NCBI GenBank assembly: GCA_041663285.1
Contig: JBAZSP010000008.1
Coordinates: forward strand, 1-42,732
Length of the DNA stretch: 42,732 bases
DNA from: UBA1435 sp041663285
GTDB taxonomy: Bacteria; Patescibacteriota; Microgenomatia; UBA12405
Reading direction: 5' to 3'
The notes beneath the pieces were generated by a model that was not told the DNA's origin, did not search any database, and saw only the letters and a program-made list of their open reading frames with translations. The position numbers and the translations under genes were made by a program. Positions 15,482 through 23,911 of the stretch are shown here, piece after piece. Within the stretch, counting starts at the first letter, position 1. Every line of letters begins with the position of its first letter.

Positions 15482-16391
15482 GTCACTGTCTTTTGAGCCG
15501 TTTATCTTCGCCTTCATATTGATCCTAAATTTATTTTGGTTACCCTCAACTGGTGTTTGGCAGTTTTATCCCCAGCCATCATCGGCTGCCACATCAGGCT
15601 CCGATTTGCTCACTTACCAGCCGCACACTATCCCTAAGCTCAAATCTTCGGTTAGCCCACCGGTTACAGCTGATTATTTTATTTTAGTTGATGCTCAAAC
15701 CAACACCATCCTGGCCTCAAGAAACCACCGCGCTCGCATTTACCCTGCCTCAATCACCAAGTTGGCCACCGCAATTACCGCTTTAAACATTTATCCTTTG
15801 GATGAGGTCGTCACCGTTTATCAGGAGTACTCCGAAGGTAAGGTATTGGGGTTAAAAGTCAACGAAAAAATAACTGTTCGTAGCCTGGTTCAGGCCCTTC
15901 TTATTTATTCTGCCAACGACGCTGCTTTCAATCTGGCCTCACACCACCGGCAGGGAATTGAAGGCTTTATTAGTGAGATGAACCAAATCGCTGTCAAGTA
16001 TAAATTAAGCCAGACTCACTTTACTAATTTTGACGGTGTCCATCATCCCGACCATTACTCAACCATTTATGATCTGTCCCAACTTGGTCGCTTATCGCTT
16101 CAAAATCCTATAGTTACTGACGTTGTTAAGCAAAAAGATATGGTTGTTTCCGATATTGACGGCCTTTTTCAACACCCGATAATTTCTACTAATGAGCTAC
16201 TTGGCATCAAAACCGAAATCGAAGGCCTCAAAACCGGCTGGACACCTGAAGCCGGGGGTTGTTTCATTGGTCTTATAAACATCGACGGCCACTATCTCAT
16301 AAGCGTTGTCGCCCAAAGTCAGGATCGTTTTCAGGACACCGCCGCTTTGGTCGATTGGGCTAAATCGTCGGTTAGCTGGTCTACTCTTTAA
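15471..16391 (+). CDS. D-alanyl-D-alanine carboxypeptidase (peptidase S11)
   Basis: A penicillin-binding-protein family enzyme, 306 residues, that would trim terminal D-Ala from peptidoglycan stem peptides outside the membrane. An N-terminal hydrophobic helix (about 11-30) acts as signal or anchor. The three active-site motifs are present: SITK (SxxK, after YPA), SAN in YSANDAAFNLA, and KTG in GLKTGWTPEAGG. There is no C-terminal amphipathic anchor domain as in PBP5. The start overlaps the aspS stop by 11 nt, and the 3' end overlaps the convergent gene by 11 nt. Confidence 0.92.
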   Translation: MSVKSLSFEPFIFAFILILNLFWLPSTGVWQFYPQPSSAATSGSDLLTYQPHTIPKLKSSVSPPVTADYFILVDAQTNTILASRNHRARIYPASITKLATAITALNIYPLDEVVTVYQEYSEGKVLGLKVNEKITVRSLVQALLIYSANDAAFNLASHHRQGIEGFISEMNQIAVKYKLSQTHFTNFDGVHHPDHYSTIYDLSQLGRLSLQNPIVTDVVKQKDMVVSDIDGLFQHPIISTNELLGIKTEIEGLKTGWTPEAGGCFIGLINIDGHYLISVVAQSQDRFQDTAALVDWAKSSVSWSTL

Positions 16392-17421
16392 CCCAGTTTC
16401 TGTCTACCGCTGGCACATAAGCCACAAAATTCCCATCACCCTCAAACACATAAATAGGCTGCATAAAGCTTGTCAGTGTAAATGGTTCCAGGTACGCCAA
16501 ATATACTTTCCTGATTGTTGCCGTCTTGGAGCTAGTATCAACCGCCGGCCAGTAGTTTCCGCCTTTTAAATCTTCAATCGCCGCCGCAGTTGACTTAATG
16601 GGGTAAGTCGAAAAAGCTTCACGATCGATATCGGCATATTTAAAATTAAATTCCACAATATTTCTTTGGCTATCGCCCATACCCGTTACCATTACTGAAA
16701 TTGGGGCTTCCGCAATGTTGGTTGACATGATTTTAAATTTATCTTCCAGGTTCTTTCGAAAAAATTCCACCCTGGCTACGTTTCCTTCCGATTGTGAACT
16801 AACCGCCTTAAGGCCGTCAATTTCAATTTTCCAAAAGCTGACCTTTTGTTCACCGTCCTCAAGGTCTTTTGACCATTTTCCGGCAGTCGACAAGTAACCT
16901 CTGGCCATCGATATCGCTTGTTCCTTATTAGGAATTTTTTTCATCGCCATTAGCGTCTGATCATTCTTATATGGGTATTGTAATTTAAAACTGCCTTCGA
17001 CCACATTCATTATTAGTTGGTAATTTAGGTTGTTATTACCAAACTCATAGATCCCGTCGGCAATTTTTACCGGCTCGCCGGCAAAACCCAAATTTTTTGC
17101 TGTTTGCTTATCGTGCTCAAAAGCCATCACATCTTTATCCGGTCTAAATACTAGGTATACTTTCATCTGGTCACCTAAATCAGGTACAGCATCATTTGGC
17201 AACTCCAAGGCGAAGGTTTTTTTCTCATATTGTTTCTCCGGGAAAACAATTTTTGGTAACAACCCGTATCTGACAGTCGGTTTTATTAGTTTCGGATGAG
17301 CGGCCTCCCATGCTTTAATGGCCGCCACCGATCCCATGTAGCCCAAAACAATTATCGCCAAAAAAAATCCGCTCAATTTTATAAATATTCTGGCCTGATA
17401 GGCAGTGTAGGTCAACGACAC
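16381..17421 (-). CDS. Membrane-anchored protein of unknown function
   Basis: A 346-residue protein with a short cytoplasmic N-terminus, one membrane helix (about 12-35) and a large external part rich in beta-strand-like segments (KTFALELPNDAVPDLGDQMK, WKIEIDGLKAVSS, ISVMVTGMGDSQRNIVEFN). I recognise no family. The GTG start lies exactly 6 nt after a minus-strand TAAAAT box, fitting the leaderless pattern seen elsewhere here. It is divergent from gltX across 55 nt. Confidence 0.75.
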   Translation of the reverse strand: MSLTYTAYQARIFIKLSGFFLAIIVLGYMGSVAAIKAWEAAHPKLIKPTVRYGLLPKIVFPEKQYEKKTFALELPNDAVPDLGDQMKVYLVFRPDKDVMAFEHDKQTAKNLGFAGEPVKIADGIYEFGNNNLNYQLIMNVVEGSFKLQYPYKNDQTLMAMKKIPNKEQAISMARGYLSTAGKWSKDLEDGEQKVSFWKIEIDGLKAVSSQSEGNVARVEFFRKNLEDKFKIMSTNIAEAPISVMVTGMGDSQRNIVEFNFKYADIDREAFSTYPIKSTAAAIEDLKGGNYWPAVDTSSKTATIRKVYLAYLEPFTLTSFMQPIYVFEGDGNFVAYVPAVDRNWVKE

Positions 17422-17427
17422 ATAATC

Positions 17428-17433
17428 ATTTTA
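17428..17433 (-). promoter_or_regulatory. -10 element, leaderless spacing (membrane protein gene)
   Basis: TAAAAT on the minus strand, 6 nt (GATTAT) before the GTG start at 17421. It supports GTG as the start, although no -35 is evident. Confidence 0.45.
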
Positions 17434-17464
17434 CCAAAATAAATAAAATCCGTGGTTACAATGA

Positions 17465-17470
17465 TACAAT
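17465..17470 (+). promoter_or_regulatory. -10 element of gltX, leaderless spacing
   Basis: TACAAT with an upstream TGn (TGATACAAT, an extended -10), 6 nt (CCCTTT) before the gltX ATG. Transcription would begin at the start codon. Confidence 0.55.
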
Positions 17471-17476
17471 CCCTTT

Positions 17477-18919
17477 ATGAATCCTGCTGTCGTCCGCACC
17501 CGTATGGCCCCCAGCCCCACCGGCGAGCTTCATATCGGCAGTCTGCGGACTCTGCTTTTTAGTTTTGCCTATGCCAAAAAATATTCTGGTCAGTTTATCA
17601 TTCGCATAGAAGACACCGACCAAAAGCGCTATGTCCCCGGCGCCGAAAAAAGAATCCTAAAAGACATTTCCGATTGCGGTCTAAGCTGGGACGAGGGCCC
17701 GGATATTGGTGGTCCTTACGGCCCCTATACCCAAACTGAACGTTTACCAATCTACCAAAAATACATCACCGAGTTGCTTAACCATGGTTTTGCCTACTAT
17801 TGCTTTTGCACTCCGGAAAGGTTGGAAGAAATGCGGACTACCCAAAAGGCTCTAAAACAAATACCAAAATACGACCGGCATTGTCTGAATCTCTCTCCTG
17901 CCGAAATAAAACAAAAATTGGCCGATCACGTTCCCTATGTTATCCGGCTAAAGGTCCCCGATAACCAGGTGATTTCTTTTGTCGATTCTGTCCGTGGTCA
18001 AATAAAAATTAATACCAACGAAATTGATGATCAGGTGCTGATCAAATCAGACGGTATTCCCACCTATCATTTTGCGGTTGTTGTCGATGATTACCTTATG
18101 CATATCACCCATATATTTCGTGGCGAAGAATGGATATCTTCAACCCCCAAGCAGGTTATCCTTTATAACTACTTTGGTTGGCCCCTTCCTCAGTTTACCC
18201 ACCTTACAGTTTTACTCGATCCATCTCATTCTGGCAAAATGAGCAAGCGCCACGGCTCTGTTTTTGTTCGTCAGTTTTTGGACGACGGTTATCTTCCCGA
18301 AGCCCTCCTAAACTTCCTCATGCTTTTAGGCTGGAATCCCGGCACTGACCAGGAAGTATTTTCCCTTGCCGAATTTATCCAGGCTTTCAGTACCGAACAT
18401 CTTCATAAACAGCAGCCAGTATTTGACCGCAAAAAACTCGATTATTTCAACGGACTATATCTTCGTCAAAAAACCGATGATCAACTGGTCAGCCTTCTAA
18501 CACCATACCTGCCATCCGCCAGTACTGATACCCTCCGGCTATTGGTCCCTCTGATTAAAGAGCGAATCATTACCCTAAAAGACGCTGTCACCTTAACCCA
18601 CTTTCTTTTTCACCAAATTTCTCTGTCCCGCGATCTTTTTGTCTCTCAAAAGCTCGACCTATTGCTTTCCGCCCAAATGTTATCCGAAGCTCGCGAGCTT
18701 CTAGACCAGCAAACCGATTGGCAGCCGTCAAATCTTCAGCCAAAACTAATAGACTTAATCAAAAGCCATGACTGGCCTACTGGTAAGTTTTTTATGGCTT
18801 TTCGGTTGGCTGTTGCTGGTTCTTCCATTACCCCGCCTATCGTCGAAAGTCTGCCTCTCCTCACCAAACCCGTAGCTCTTGCCCGTCTAATGCATGCAAT
18901 CGATGTTCTTCGGTCTTAA
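17477..18919 (+). CDS. gltX: Glutamyl-tRNA synthetase
   Basis: A class I synthetase of 480 residues. The HIGH motif appears as HIGS in APSPTGELHIGSLRTLL, the KMSKS motif as KMSKR, and a zinc-type cluster CFC...YDRHC lies between them (about residues 109-132). RIEDTDQKR and GIPTYHFAVVVDDYLMHITHIFRGEEW are typical. Because tRNA-Gln here has the U1-A72 pair that GatCAB recognises, the enzyme is probably non-discriminating and also charges tRNA-Gln with Glu; that is inference. It stands 22 nt before a secreted-protein gene. Confidence 0.95.
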   Translation: MNPAVVRTRMAPSPTGELHIGSLRTLLFSFAYAKKYSGQFIIRIEDTDQKRYVPGAEKRILKDISDCGLSWDEGPDIGGPYGPYTQTERLPIYQKYITELLNHGFAYYCFCTPERLEEMRTTQKALKQIPKYDRHCLNLSPAEIKQKLADHVPYVIRLKVPDNQVISFVDSVRGQIKINTNEIDDQVLIKSDGIPTYHFAVVVDDYLMHITHIFRGEEWISSTPKQVILYNYFGWPLPQFTHLTVLLDPSHSGKMSKRHGSVFVRQFLDDGYLPEALLNFLMLLGWNPGTDQEVFSLAEFIQAFSTEHLHKQQPVFDRKKLDYFNGLYLRQKTDDQLVSLLTPYLPSASTDTLRLLVPLIKERIITLKDAVTLTHFLFHQISLSRDLFVSQKLDLLLSAQMLSEARELLDQQTDWQPSNLQPKLIDLIKSHDWPTGKFFMAFRLAVAGSSITPPIVESLPLLTKPVALARLMHAIDVLRS

Positions 18920-18929
18920 TTCTATTTGG

Positions 18930-18935
18930 TAGACT
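18930..18935 (+). promoter_or_regulatory. -10 element, leaderless spacing (secreted protein gene)
   Basis: TGG-TAGACT, an extended -10, followed by 5 nt and an in-frame GTG at 18941. It argues for GTG 18941 rather than TTG 18926 as the start. Confidence 0.4.
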
Positions 18936-18940
18936 ATCTT

Positions 18941-19906
18941 GTGTTGCTGTTTCTTCTCTTCTTTTTATCCGGGTCACTTTTCTATCCATCTTATATATCA
19001 GCTCAGGAATCGCCTACCTCCACCCCTTCAGCTACTTTAGCGCCCACCGACACCCCCATATCCACCATAGCCGCGTCTCCAACTCCTTCCGTTAACCCGT
19101 CAATTTCTCTTGTTATCGACACTATCCCCTCCCAGGCTGTCAAAAACGTCGGTTTCACACTAAAACTAATCTTAGCCAATGGCAAGGCAGATACCGATTA
19201 TTATTTTAAGGCTTACGGTGGAATAGGGGAGACCAAGACTTATATCGAAGTATCAAACAATGCTAATTGGGTTAATGGTTACAATGGCGCCTGGGATCAA
19301 ATGCCAAAATATACCACTAATTCGACAGGAAATTTTGAAGCCACCATTACCATCAAAGCCCGCAACGACCAGCCGGTCGGACTTTTCAATATTTATGCCA
19401 GAGCTAAGGAAGTATTAACCGATGGTTATGTCCTAAGCCTGGCCAAAACCATTACAATTCTGGCTCCCGAAGCTACGCCTACCTTAACCCCGGCTCCAAG
19501 CGTTACCGTCACACCAACCCGCACCCCCACCGCCACCCGCACTCCGACTCCGACCAAGGCTCCGACCCCGACTGCAGTAATTTTTAACACCCCTAGCTCT
19601 ACTCCCGGATCCTCCCCGACCTCTAGGCTGGTTTTAAGTCCGGTTCCTACTCTAAAGCTTCCTACCCTGGTACCCGATATCCCTTTAAACGATTTGGTAG
19701 CCGATTTAAGTCCTGATTCTACACAAGATTCCGATACTCCCGAGCCTACCGGAGTATCTTTAGGTATCTCCGACATAGTTTTTCCCACCCCCACCCCTGC
19801 TTCCGGCAATCTTCCCGCCGCAATTTCCAACGTATTACCAATAATTTTAATAATCGTTGGTGGCCTGCTTCTTATTGTTCCTCTTATTATTTTTCGCCGT
19901 CACTGA
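18941..19906 (+). CDS. Secreted, membrane-anchored protein with Thr/Pro-rich stalk
   Basis: A 321-residue surface protein. It starts with a signal peptide (MLLFLLFFLSGSL to YISA, cleavage likely before QES), then a Ser/Thr/Pro linker, a beta-rich domain of about 110 residues (SLVIDTIPSQAV through YARAKEVLTDGYVLSLAKT) that looks immunoglobulin-like, a long stalk of TPT repeats (TPTRTPTATRTPTPTKAPTP), and a C-terminal membrane helix ending in FRRH. There is no LPxTG motif; the final helix must hold it in the membrane. The repeat stalk is where phase or length variation could arise. The stop and the next ATG overlap as TGATG. Confidence 0.75.
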   Translation: MLLFLLFFLSGSLFYPSYISAQESPTSTPSATLAPTDTPISTIAASPTPSVNPSISLVIDTIPSQAVKNVGFTLKLILANGKADTDYYFKAYGGIGETKTYIEVSNNANWVNGYNGAWDQMPKYTTNSTGNFEATITIKARNDQPVGLFNIYARAKEVLTDGYVLSLAKTITILAPEATPTLTPAPSVTVTPTRTPTATRTPTPTKAPTPTAVIFNTPSSTPGSSPTSRLVLSPVPTLKLPTLVPDIPLNDLVADLSPDSTQDSDTPEPTGVSLGISDIVFPTPTPASGNLPAAISNVLPIILIIVGGLLLIVPLIIFRRH

Positions 19907-20283
19907 TGCTCCCCACTTTCAAAACTATGTTACGTTTTTTTCCGTCACTTTTCTGGATGGCTTTTATTTACTATCTTTCAGGTCAACCTACCACCGGCAT
20001 TGGCGGCAACGAACTAAATCGTTTCCTTGTTCTAAAATCTTTTCATCTAATCGAATACGCCATTCTGGCCATGTTTTTATTTTTGGCATTTCGCCGCGCT
20101 AGTATAGTTATCATCATTTCTTATCTCTACGCCCTTTCCGACGAGTTTCACCAGTCTTTTGTTCCCAACCGCGAAGGCCGTTTTCGTGATACTTTAATCG
20201 ACCTTGTTGGTATTTTTATTGGATTGCTTCTTTGGCGCTGGCTCAACCGAATTTCTTTTTATTCCCGTCACCGCCTTGGTTAA
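19906..20283 (+). CDS. VanZ-like family membrane protein
   Basis: A 125-residue membrane protein with the VanZ signature: SLFWMAFIYYLSGQP near the N-terminus, KSFHLIEYAILAMFLF, and SDEFHQSFVPNREGRFRDTLID, followed by a last membrane helix. VanZ of enterococci raises teicoplanin resistance; in most bacteria VanZ-like proteins have no proven role. Translation is probably coupled to the gene before it (TGATG overlap). Confidence 0.88.
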   Translation: MLPTFKTMLRFFPSLFWMAFIYYLSGQPTTGIGGNELNRFLVLKSFHLIEYAILAMFLFLAFRRASIVIIISYLYALSDEFHQSFVPNREGRFRDTLIDLVGIFIGLLLWRWLNRISFYSRHRLG

Positions 20284-20328
20284 TTTTTAATTTTCTTTGG
20301 ATCTCTTTAACATTGTCACGATTTATCT

Positions 20329-20334
20329 TATACT
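20329..20334 (+). promoter_or_regulatory. -10 element of the CAP gene, leaderless spacing
   Basis: TATACT followed by 6 nt (GATTTT) and GTG at 20341. The spacing supports GTG as the start codon. Confidence 0.5.
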
Positions 20335-20340
20335 GATTTT

Positions 20341-21207
20341 GTGAAATCACTAGTATTGCATTGGTTCGTTCCCCAGGAAAGTAATAATCACAAGTCAAAT
20401 CTGCTCCAGCCTGGCATTATCAGCATCCTTATCGCTGTCTATCTTCTCAACCAATCCCTCCTATCTTCTCTTACCTTCCTCAGGCCCGGTATTTTAGGTT
20501 ACTCATCCGAAATTACCCTCGAAAAAGTTTTGGCATTAACCAATCTCGAAAGATCTCGTCAGGGCATACCGGAATTAAAATTCAGTCCGGCCTTATCCGA
20601 GTCGGCCAGGCTCAAGGCCCAAGACATGTTTTCCCATAACTATTGGGCCCACATTTCTCCCACCGGTACCAACCCCTGGGATTTTTTCCGCCAGGCAAAT
20701 TATTCTTATACCATAGCTGGCGAAAACTTAGCCAAAGATTTTTACGACACCGAGTCCATGATGAAGGCCTGGATGAAATCTCCCACTCATCGGGCCAATA
20801 TTCTTCAATCCAAATACCGTGAAATTGGTGTCGGTGTTGCCAATGGTGTTTTAAACGGGGTCAAAACTACCCTTGTTGTCCAGCATTTTGGTACACCTAT
20901 TAATTCCAAAGCCGATATTCCGGAAAGTTCTTCCATTAGCCTGATCCCGCCGCCGGTTTCCGCCTCCGAGCAATCCATCCCCGCTCTCTCTCGCTCCGAC
21001 TCAGCCTCTCTTATTAGTCCCTTAGCTATCAGTAAAACGATTGGAGCCATTATGTTTATATTAATTATCGGTGTTCTGGTCATCGATGGCTACCTCACTC
21101 TAAAGAGGGGAACCAAGCGTCTTTCGGGATCAGCAGCTGGCCATGTCAGCTTTTTAGCCATAATTTTTCTTTTGTTACTCTTTACCCGTCAGGGGGCAAT
21201 TTTCTAA
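20341..21207 (+). CDS. CAP (SCP-like/YkwD) domain membrane protein
   Basis: A 288-residue protein with a hydrophobic N-terminal segment (about 25-45), an extracytoplasmic CAP domain, a Ser/Pro-rich linker and two C-terminal membrane helices (about 232-250 and 268-284). The CAP motifs are clear: FSHNYWAHISPTG with the cavity His, AGENLAKDF, and AWMKSPTHRANIL with the second His, then YREIGVGVA. Bacterial CAP proteins are secreted or envelope proteins, mostly without a proven activity. Start is GTG, 6 nt after a TATACT box. Confidence 0.9.
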   Translation: MKSLVLHWFVPQESNNHKSNLLQPGIISILIAVYLLNQSLLSSLTFLRPGILGYSSEITLEKVLALTNLERSRQGIPELKFSPALSESARLKAQDMFSHNYWAHISPTGTNPWDFFRQANYSYTIAGENLAKDFYDTESMMKAWMKSPTHRANILQSKYREIGVGVANGVLNGVKTTLVVQHFGTPINSKADIPESSSISLIPPPVSASEQSIPALSRSDSASLISPLAISKTIGAIMFILIIGVLVIDGYLTLKRGTKRLSGSAAGHVSFLAIIFLLLLFTRQGAIF

Positions 21208-21210
21208 ACT

Positions 21211-21474
21211 ATGTCTTTTTTCAAAGAATTCGATCAAAAACCTTTTGAATACCTATCTCTTTTATTGATTTTATTAATTGGGGCTGTTCTCTTCGTTTCC
21301 TTCGCTTTTAATCCATCCAGCCAGCGTCGGGTTATTTACCTTACCTCTGCTTTTTACTTTTTCTGGAGCCTTTATCATCATTATCGTCGCGGTGATCTTC
21401 ATTTGAGTATAGTGGTCGAATATTTGGTCATCATTTTCTTTGCCTTGGTCCTTCTTGGCAGCACCATCCTCTAA
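21211..21474 (+). CDS. Small three-helix membrane protein
   Basis: An 87-residue protein with three hydrophobic stretches (about 15-33, 41-55 and 66-86) separated by short charged loops (SSQRRV, HYRRGD). No family recognised. It begins 3 nt after the CAP gene stop, so it is part of that operon and probably of an envelope process. Confidence 0.72.
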   Translation: MSFFKEFDQKPFEYLSLLLILLIGAVLFVSFAFNPSSQRRVIYLTSAFYFFWSLYHHYRRGDLHLSIVVEYLVIIFFALVLLGSTIL

Positions 21475-21519
21475 TCGATCCTCGGACCATATATATAATT
21501 CCGTTTTCAGCTTTAATGA

Positions 21520-22194
21520 TCATCTCCTGGATTCATTCCATTCCTTAATTTTGCTTGGGTTACCCGAAACAAAAACTTCCGGTACTTTCATTCCTTCGAA
21601 TTCGAACGGTCGAGTGTATTGCGGTGCTTCGGCTCCCCTTCGCCTCTTTTCTCCCGATGTATCAAGTGAAAAACTTTCCGACCTGATTGATTCCTGGTTA
21701 TGGAGTACTCCGGGCAAAAGCCTCGTAACCGCCTCCATCATTACCAAAGCCGGTAGCTCACCCCCCATCAGTACATAGTTACCAATCGATATTTCCTCGT
21801 CCACTAAGTTATCGGCAATTCTCTGGTCAAAGCCTTCGTATCTGCCGCAAATAAACACAATCTTTTCCATCCGGCTCCATCTTTCTGCCCTTGCCTGGTT
21901 AAACTTTTTTCCTTTAGCCGAGGTTAAAATTATTTTTGTCTTTTTGCCGCTTTTTCTGTTTTTCATGACCTTTAGTTCCTCCAACGCTTTAGCAATAACG
22001 TCAACTCTAATCAGCATCCCGGCCCCTCCGCCAAAGGGTCTGTCATCTACCGCCCCGTAGCTGTTCCACGCCCACTGGCGCATATTAAATGTTTCGACTT
22101 CTATCTTTTTGTCTTTTATCGCCCTAGCCATTATCCCCTCCGATAAAGGGGATACAAATAGCTCCGGAAACAAGGTTATAACCTTAAAGTCCAT
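21520..22194 (-). CDS. trmD: tRNA (guanine-N1)-methyltransferase TrmD
   Basis: TrmD methylates G37 next to the anticodon and prevents +1 frameshifting. The 224-residue protein has the SPOUT knot motifs: MDFKVITLFPELF, the substrate loop YGAVDDRPFGGGAGM, CGRYEGFDQR, and ISIGNYVLMGGELPALVMMEAVTRLLPGVL. The end is PFEFEGMKVPEVFVSGNPSKI. Usual neighbours rpsP, rimM and rplS are absent. Its ATG follows a TATAAT by 5 nt, and that box abuts the stop of the upstream gene. Confidence 0.96.
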   Translation of the reverse strand: MDFKVITLFPELFVSPLSEGIMARAIKDKKIEVETFNMRQWAWNSYGAVDDRPFGGGAGMLIRVDVIAKALEELKVMKNRKSGKKTKIILTSAKGKKFNQARAERWSRMEKIVFICGRYEGFDQRIADNLVDEEISIGNYVLMGGELPALVMMEAVTRLLPGVLHNQESIRSESFSLDTSGEKRRRGAEAPQYTRPFEFEGMKVPEVFVSGNPSKIKEWNESRR

Positions 22195-22199
22195 CCACT

Positions 22200-22205
22200 A
22201 TTATA
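22200..22205 (-). promoter_or_regulatory. -10 element of trmD, leaderless spacing
   Basis: TATAAT on the minus strand, 5 nt (AGTGG) before the trmD ATG and immediately after the stop codon of the upstream 114-aa gene. Confidence 0.55.
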
Positions 22206-22550
22206 CTATCTTATCCTCCTTCTCCTTAATGCATTCAAAAACTCATCGCTCCTACCGAAACCGCACTCTTGCGCCATCTTATCCAAGGATAGACGTCCCG
22301 ATGAGCCGTCTGCCAACTTATCATCCTTTACTGCCCTAGCTTCTCGAGAAATCCTTGACTTAGGTAACAACAATAATTCCACTTCTCTAGGTTTCCTTCT
22401 TTTTCTATCTTTACCATTGGACCTGCTTGTAAAGCTTACAATACCATAACCGCCCTGCAAATTATTAGTCATCTCCTCCACCTCTTTCTGTACCTCTTTC
22501 GCTATTCTACGTTTCTCCTCTTCCCAAATTTCTTTCTCTCTTCTACTCAT
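22206..22550 (-). CDS. Highly charged 114-aa protein of unknown function
   Basis: An ORF coding for a protein dominated by Arg, Lys and Glu. It starts MSRREKEIWEEEKRRIAKEV, a probable amphipathic coiled helix, has a Gly/Ser middle (GGYGIVSFTSRSN), and ends in a basic LNALRRRRIR. Such composition suits a nucleic-acid or ribosome-associated role, but I recognise no family. ATG 22550 is preferred because GGAAAG lies 8 nt upstream; a TTG 15 nt further up would bury that site. It lies 11 nt upstream of trmD. Confidence 0.6.
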   Translation of the reverse strand: MSRREKEIWEEEKRRIAKEVQKEVEEMTNNLQGGYGIVSFTSRSNGKDRKRRKPREVELLLLPKSRISREARAVKDDKLADGSSGRLSLDKMAQECGFGRSDEFLNALRRRRIR

Positions 22551-22667
22551 TTGTGATCTTTCCAAATTCTATCTGGTGCCCGTTTCAACTCTGCTGCGGA
22601 CGTATTTTGTTAACTATTGATTTAAGTTGAATTTTATCAAAAAAGTTCCCAAAAATAATCTTCTTGC

Positions 22668-22673
22668 TATACT
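22668..22673 (+). promoter_or_regulatory. Extended -10 of the glycosyltransferase gene
   Basis: TGC-TATACT followed by 5 nt (AAACC) and ATG 22679; leaderless spacing. Confidence 0.55.
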
Positions 22674-22678
22674 AAACC

Positions 22679-23911
22679 ATGTCAGCTAATCCTCAGGTTC
22701 AAACAGCCGTTATCGTTATTCCTACTTACAACGAAGCCGCTAATATCGGCCACATGATTGACTATCTTAACCAAAAAACTTTTCCCTCAATCAAATCCGG
22801 AGCCGGTGGTCTTACCGCCTGCTGGTCCATGAAGATTTTGGTTGTTGACGGTAATTCTCCGGATGGAACCGGAAAGGTAGTCACCGAATCAGCCAAAAAA
22901 TATCCGACTGTTCATCTTTTAACCGAGACCTCCAAAGATGGTATCGGTGCCGCTTACCTCAAAGGCTTCAAATATGCCATCGACCAGCTATCGGCTGATT
23001 TTGTATTTGAATTCGATAGTGATTTTCAGCACCCTCCGGAATGCATCCCGGTCATGCTCAAAAAAATGGAAGAAGGCTACGATTATGTCATTGGATCCAG
23101 GAAGATTAAAGGCGGCTCCGATCCCAAAGGCTGGGGCTTCAGTCGGGTATTTTTCTCTGAAGTCGGTGGCTTTACCGCCAGATTTATTTTATTTTTCCCC
23201 TTCAAAAATTTCTGGAAAGTTACCGATCCAACCACCGGTCTAAAAGTCACCCGGGTAAAAGGTTTTGTTGACCGCATGGATTTAGACTATAAAAGCCATT
23301 TACTGACCAGGAGTTTCGCTTACAAGCTTCAGCTGCTTTTCGAAACCATAAATATGGGTGCGAAATTTACCGAAATCCCGCTACCTTTTCAGGTTCGTCA
23401 GGCTGGCGAGTCAAAAATCGAATCCCGGACAGCCAAAGACACTCTAAAAATTGTCTTAATTCTCCGTTGGCGCGATGCTTTTACTCAAAAGTTTCTTAAG
23501 TTTGGAGTTGTTGGCGGCTTTGGCTTCTTGATCAACTATTTCGGTCTCAAGTTCTTCAATAATGTCTATAAAGGCTTTTTGTTACCAATCGGCTTAATAA
23601 ATTTTTTCGCCAACGCTACTGCTTCCGAACTCTCCATAATTTCTAACTTTACTTTTAACAATCTTTGGACCTTTTCTTCCGAAAAAATTACCGGCTTCCA
23701 AAAGCTTCTTAAGAAATTCTTAACCTTCAACCTGTCTTCCGTCTTTGGCGGAATATTGATTCCGTCCTTAGTAATCGGAATGGGCACCCAGATTTTTGGC
23801 GATCAATACCGCACCCTGTTTCTTTTTATTGGCGTTTTTTGTTTTACTATCCCCTTTAACTGGTTTGCCTACAACAAAATTATTTGGAAAACTCCAAAAT
23901 CAGCCGTCTAG
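22679..23911 (+). CDS. GT2 polyprenyl-phosphate mannosyltransferase fused to GtrA domain
   Basis: A 410-residue fusion. Residues about 8-260 are a family 2 glycosyltransferase of the dolichol-phosphate mannose synthase type: VIPTYNEAANI, VVDGNSPDGTGKV, the DxD-like FEFDSDFQHPP, VIGSRKIKGGSDPKGWG and VTDPTTGLKVT. Residues about 270-405 are a GtrA domain with four membrane helices (FGVVGGFGFLINY, SIISNFTFNNLWTFSS). The product would load a sugar on a polyprenyl phosphate and hold it at, or flip it across, the membrane for glycan or glycoprotein synthesis. It overlaps the convergent YbaK gene by 12 nt. Confidence 0.92.
   Translation: MSANPQVQTAVIVIPTYNEAANIGHMIDYLNQKTFPSIKSGAGGLTACWSMKILVVDGNSPDGTGKVVTESAKKYPTVHLLTETSKDGIGAAYLKGFKYAIDQLSADFVFEFDSDFQHPPECIPVMLKKMEEGYDYVIGSRKIKGGSDPKGWGFSRVFFSEVGGFTARFILFFPFKNFWKVTDPTTGLKVTRVKGFVDRMDLDYKSHLLTRSFAYKLQLLFETINMGAKFTEIPLPFQVRQAGESKIESRTAKDTLKIVLILRWRDAFTQKFLKFGVVGGFGFLINYFGLKFFNNVYKGFLLPIGLINFFANATASELSIISNFTFNNLWTFSSEKITGFQKLLKKFLTFNLSSVFGGILIPSLVIGMGTQIFGDQYRTLFLFIGVFCFTIPFNWFAYNKIIWKTPKSAV

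Noticed and set aside
19426..19830. Antisense frame of 134 codons rich in Val and Gly
   Set aside because: It is the mirror of the Thr/Pro repeat stalk; such repeats leave the opposite strand open by composition.
21475..21519. Terminator between the convergent 87-aa gene and trmD
   Set aside because: The 45 nt have no GC-rich stem followed by a T-run.
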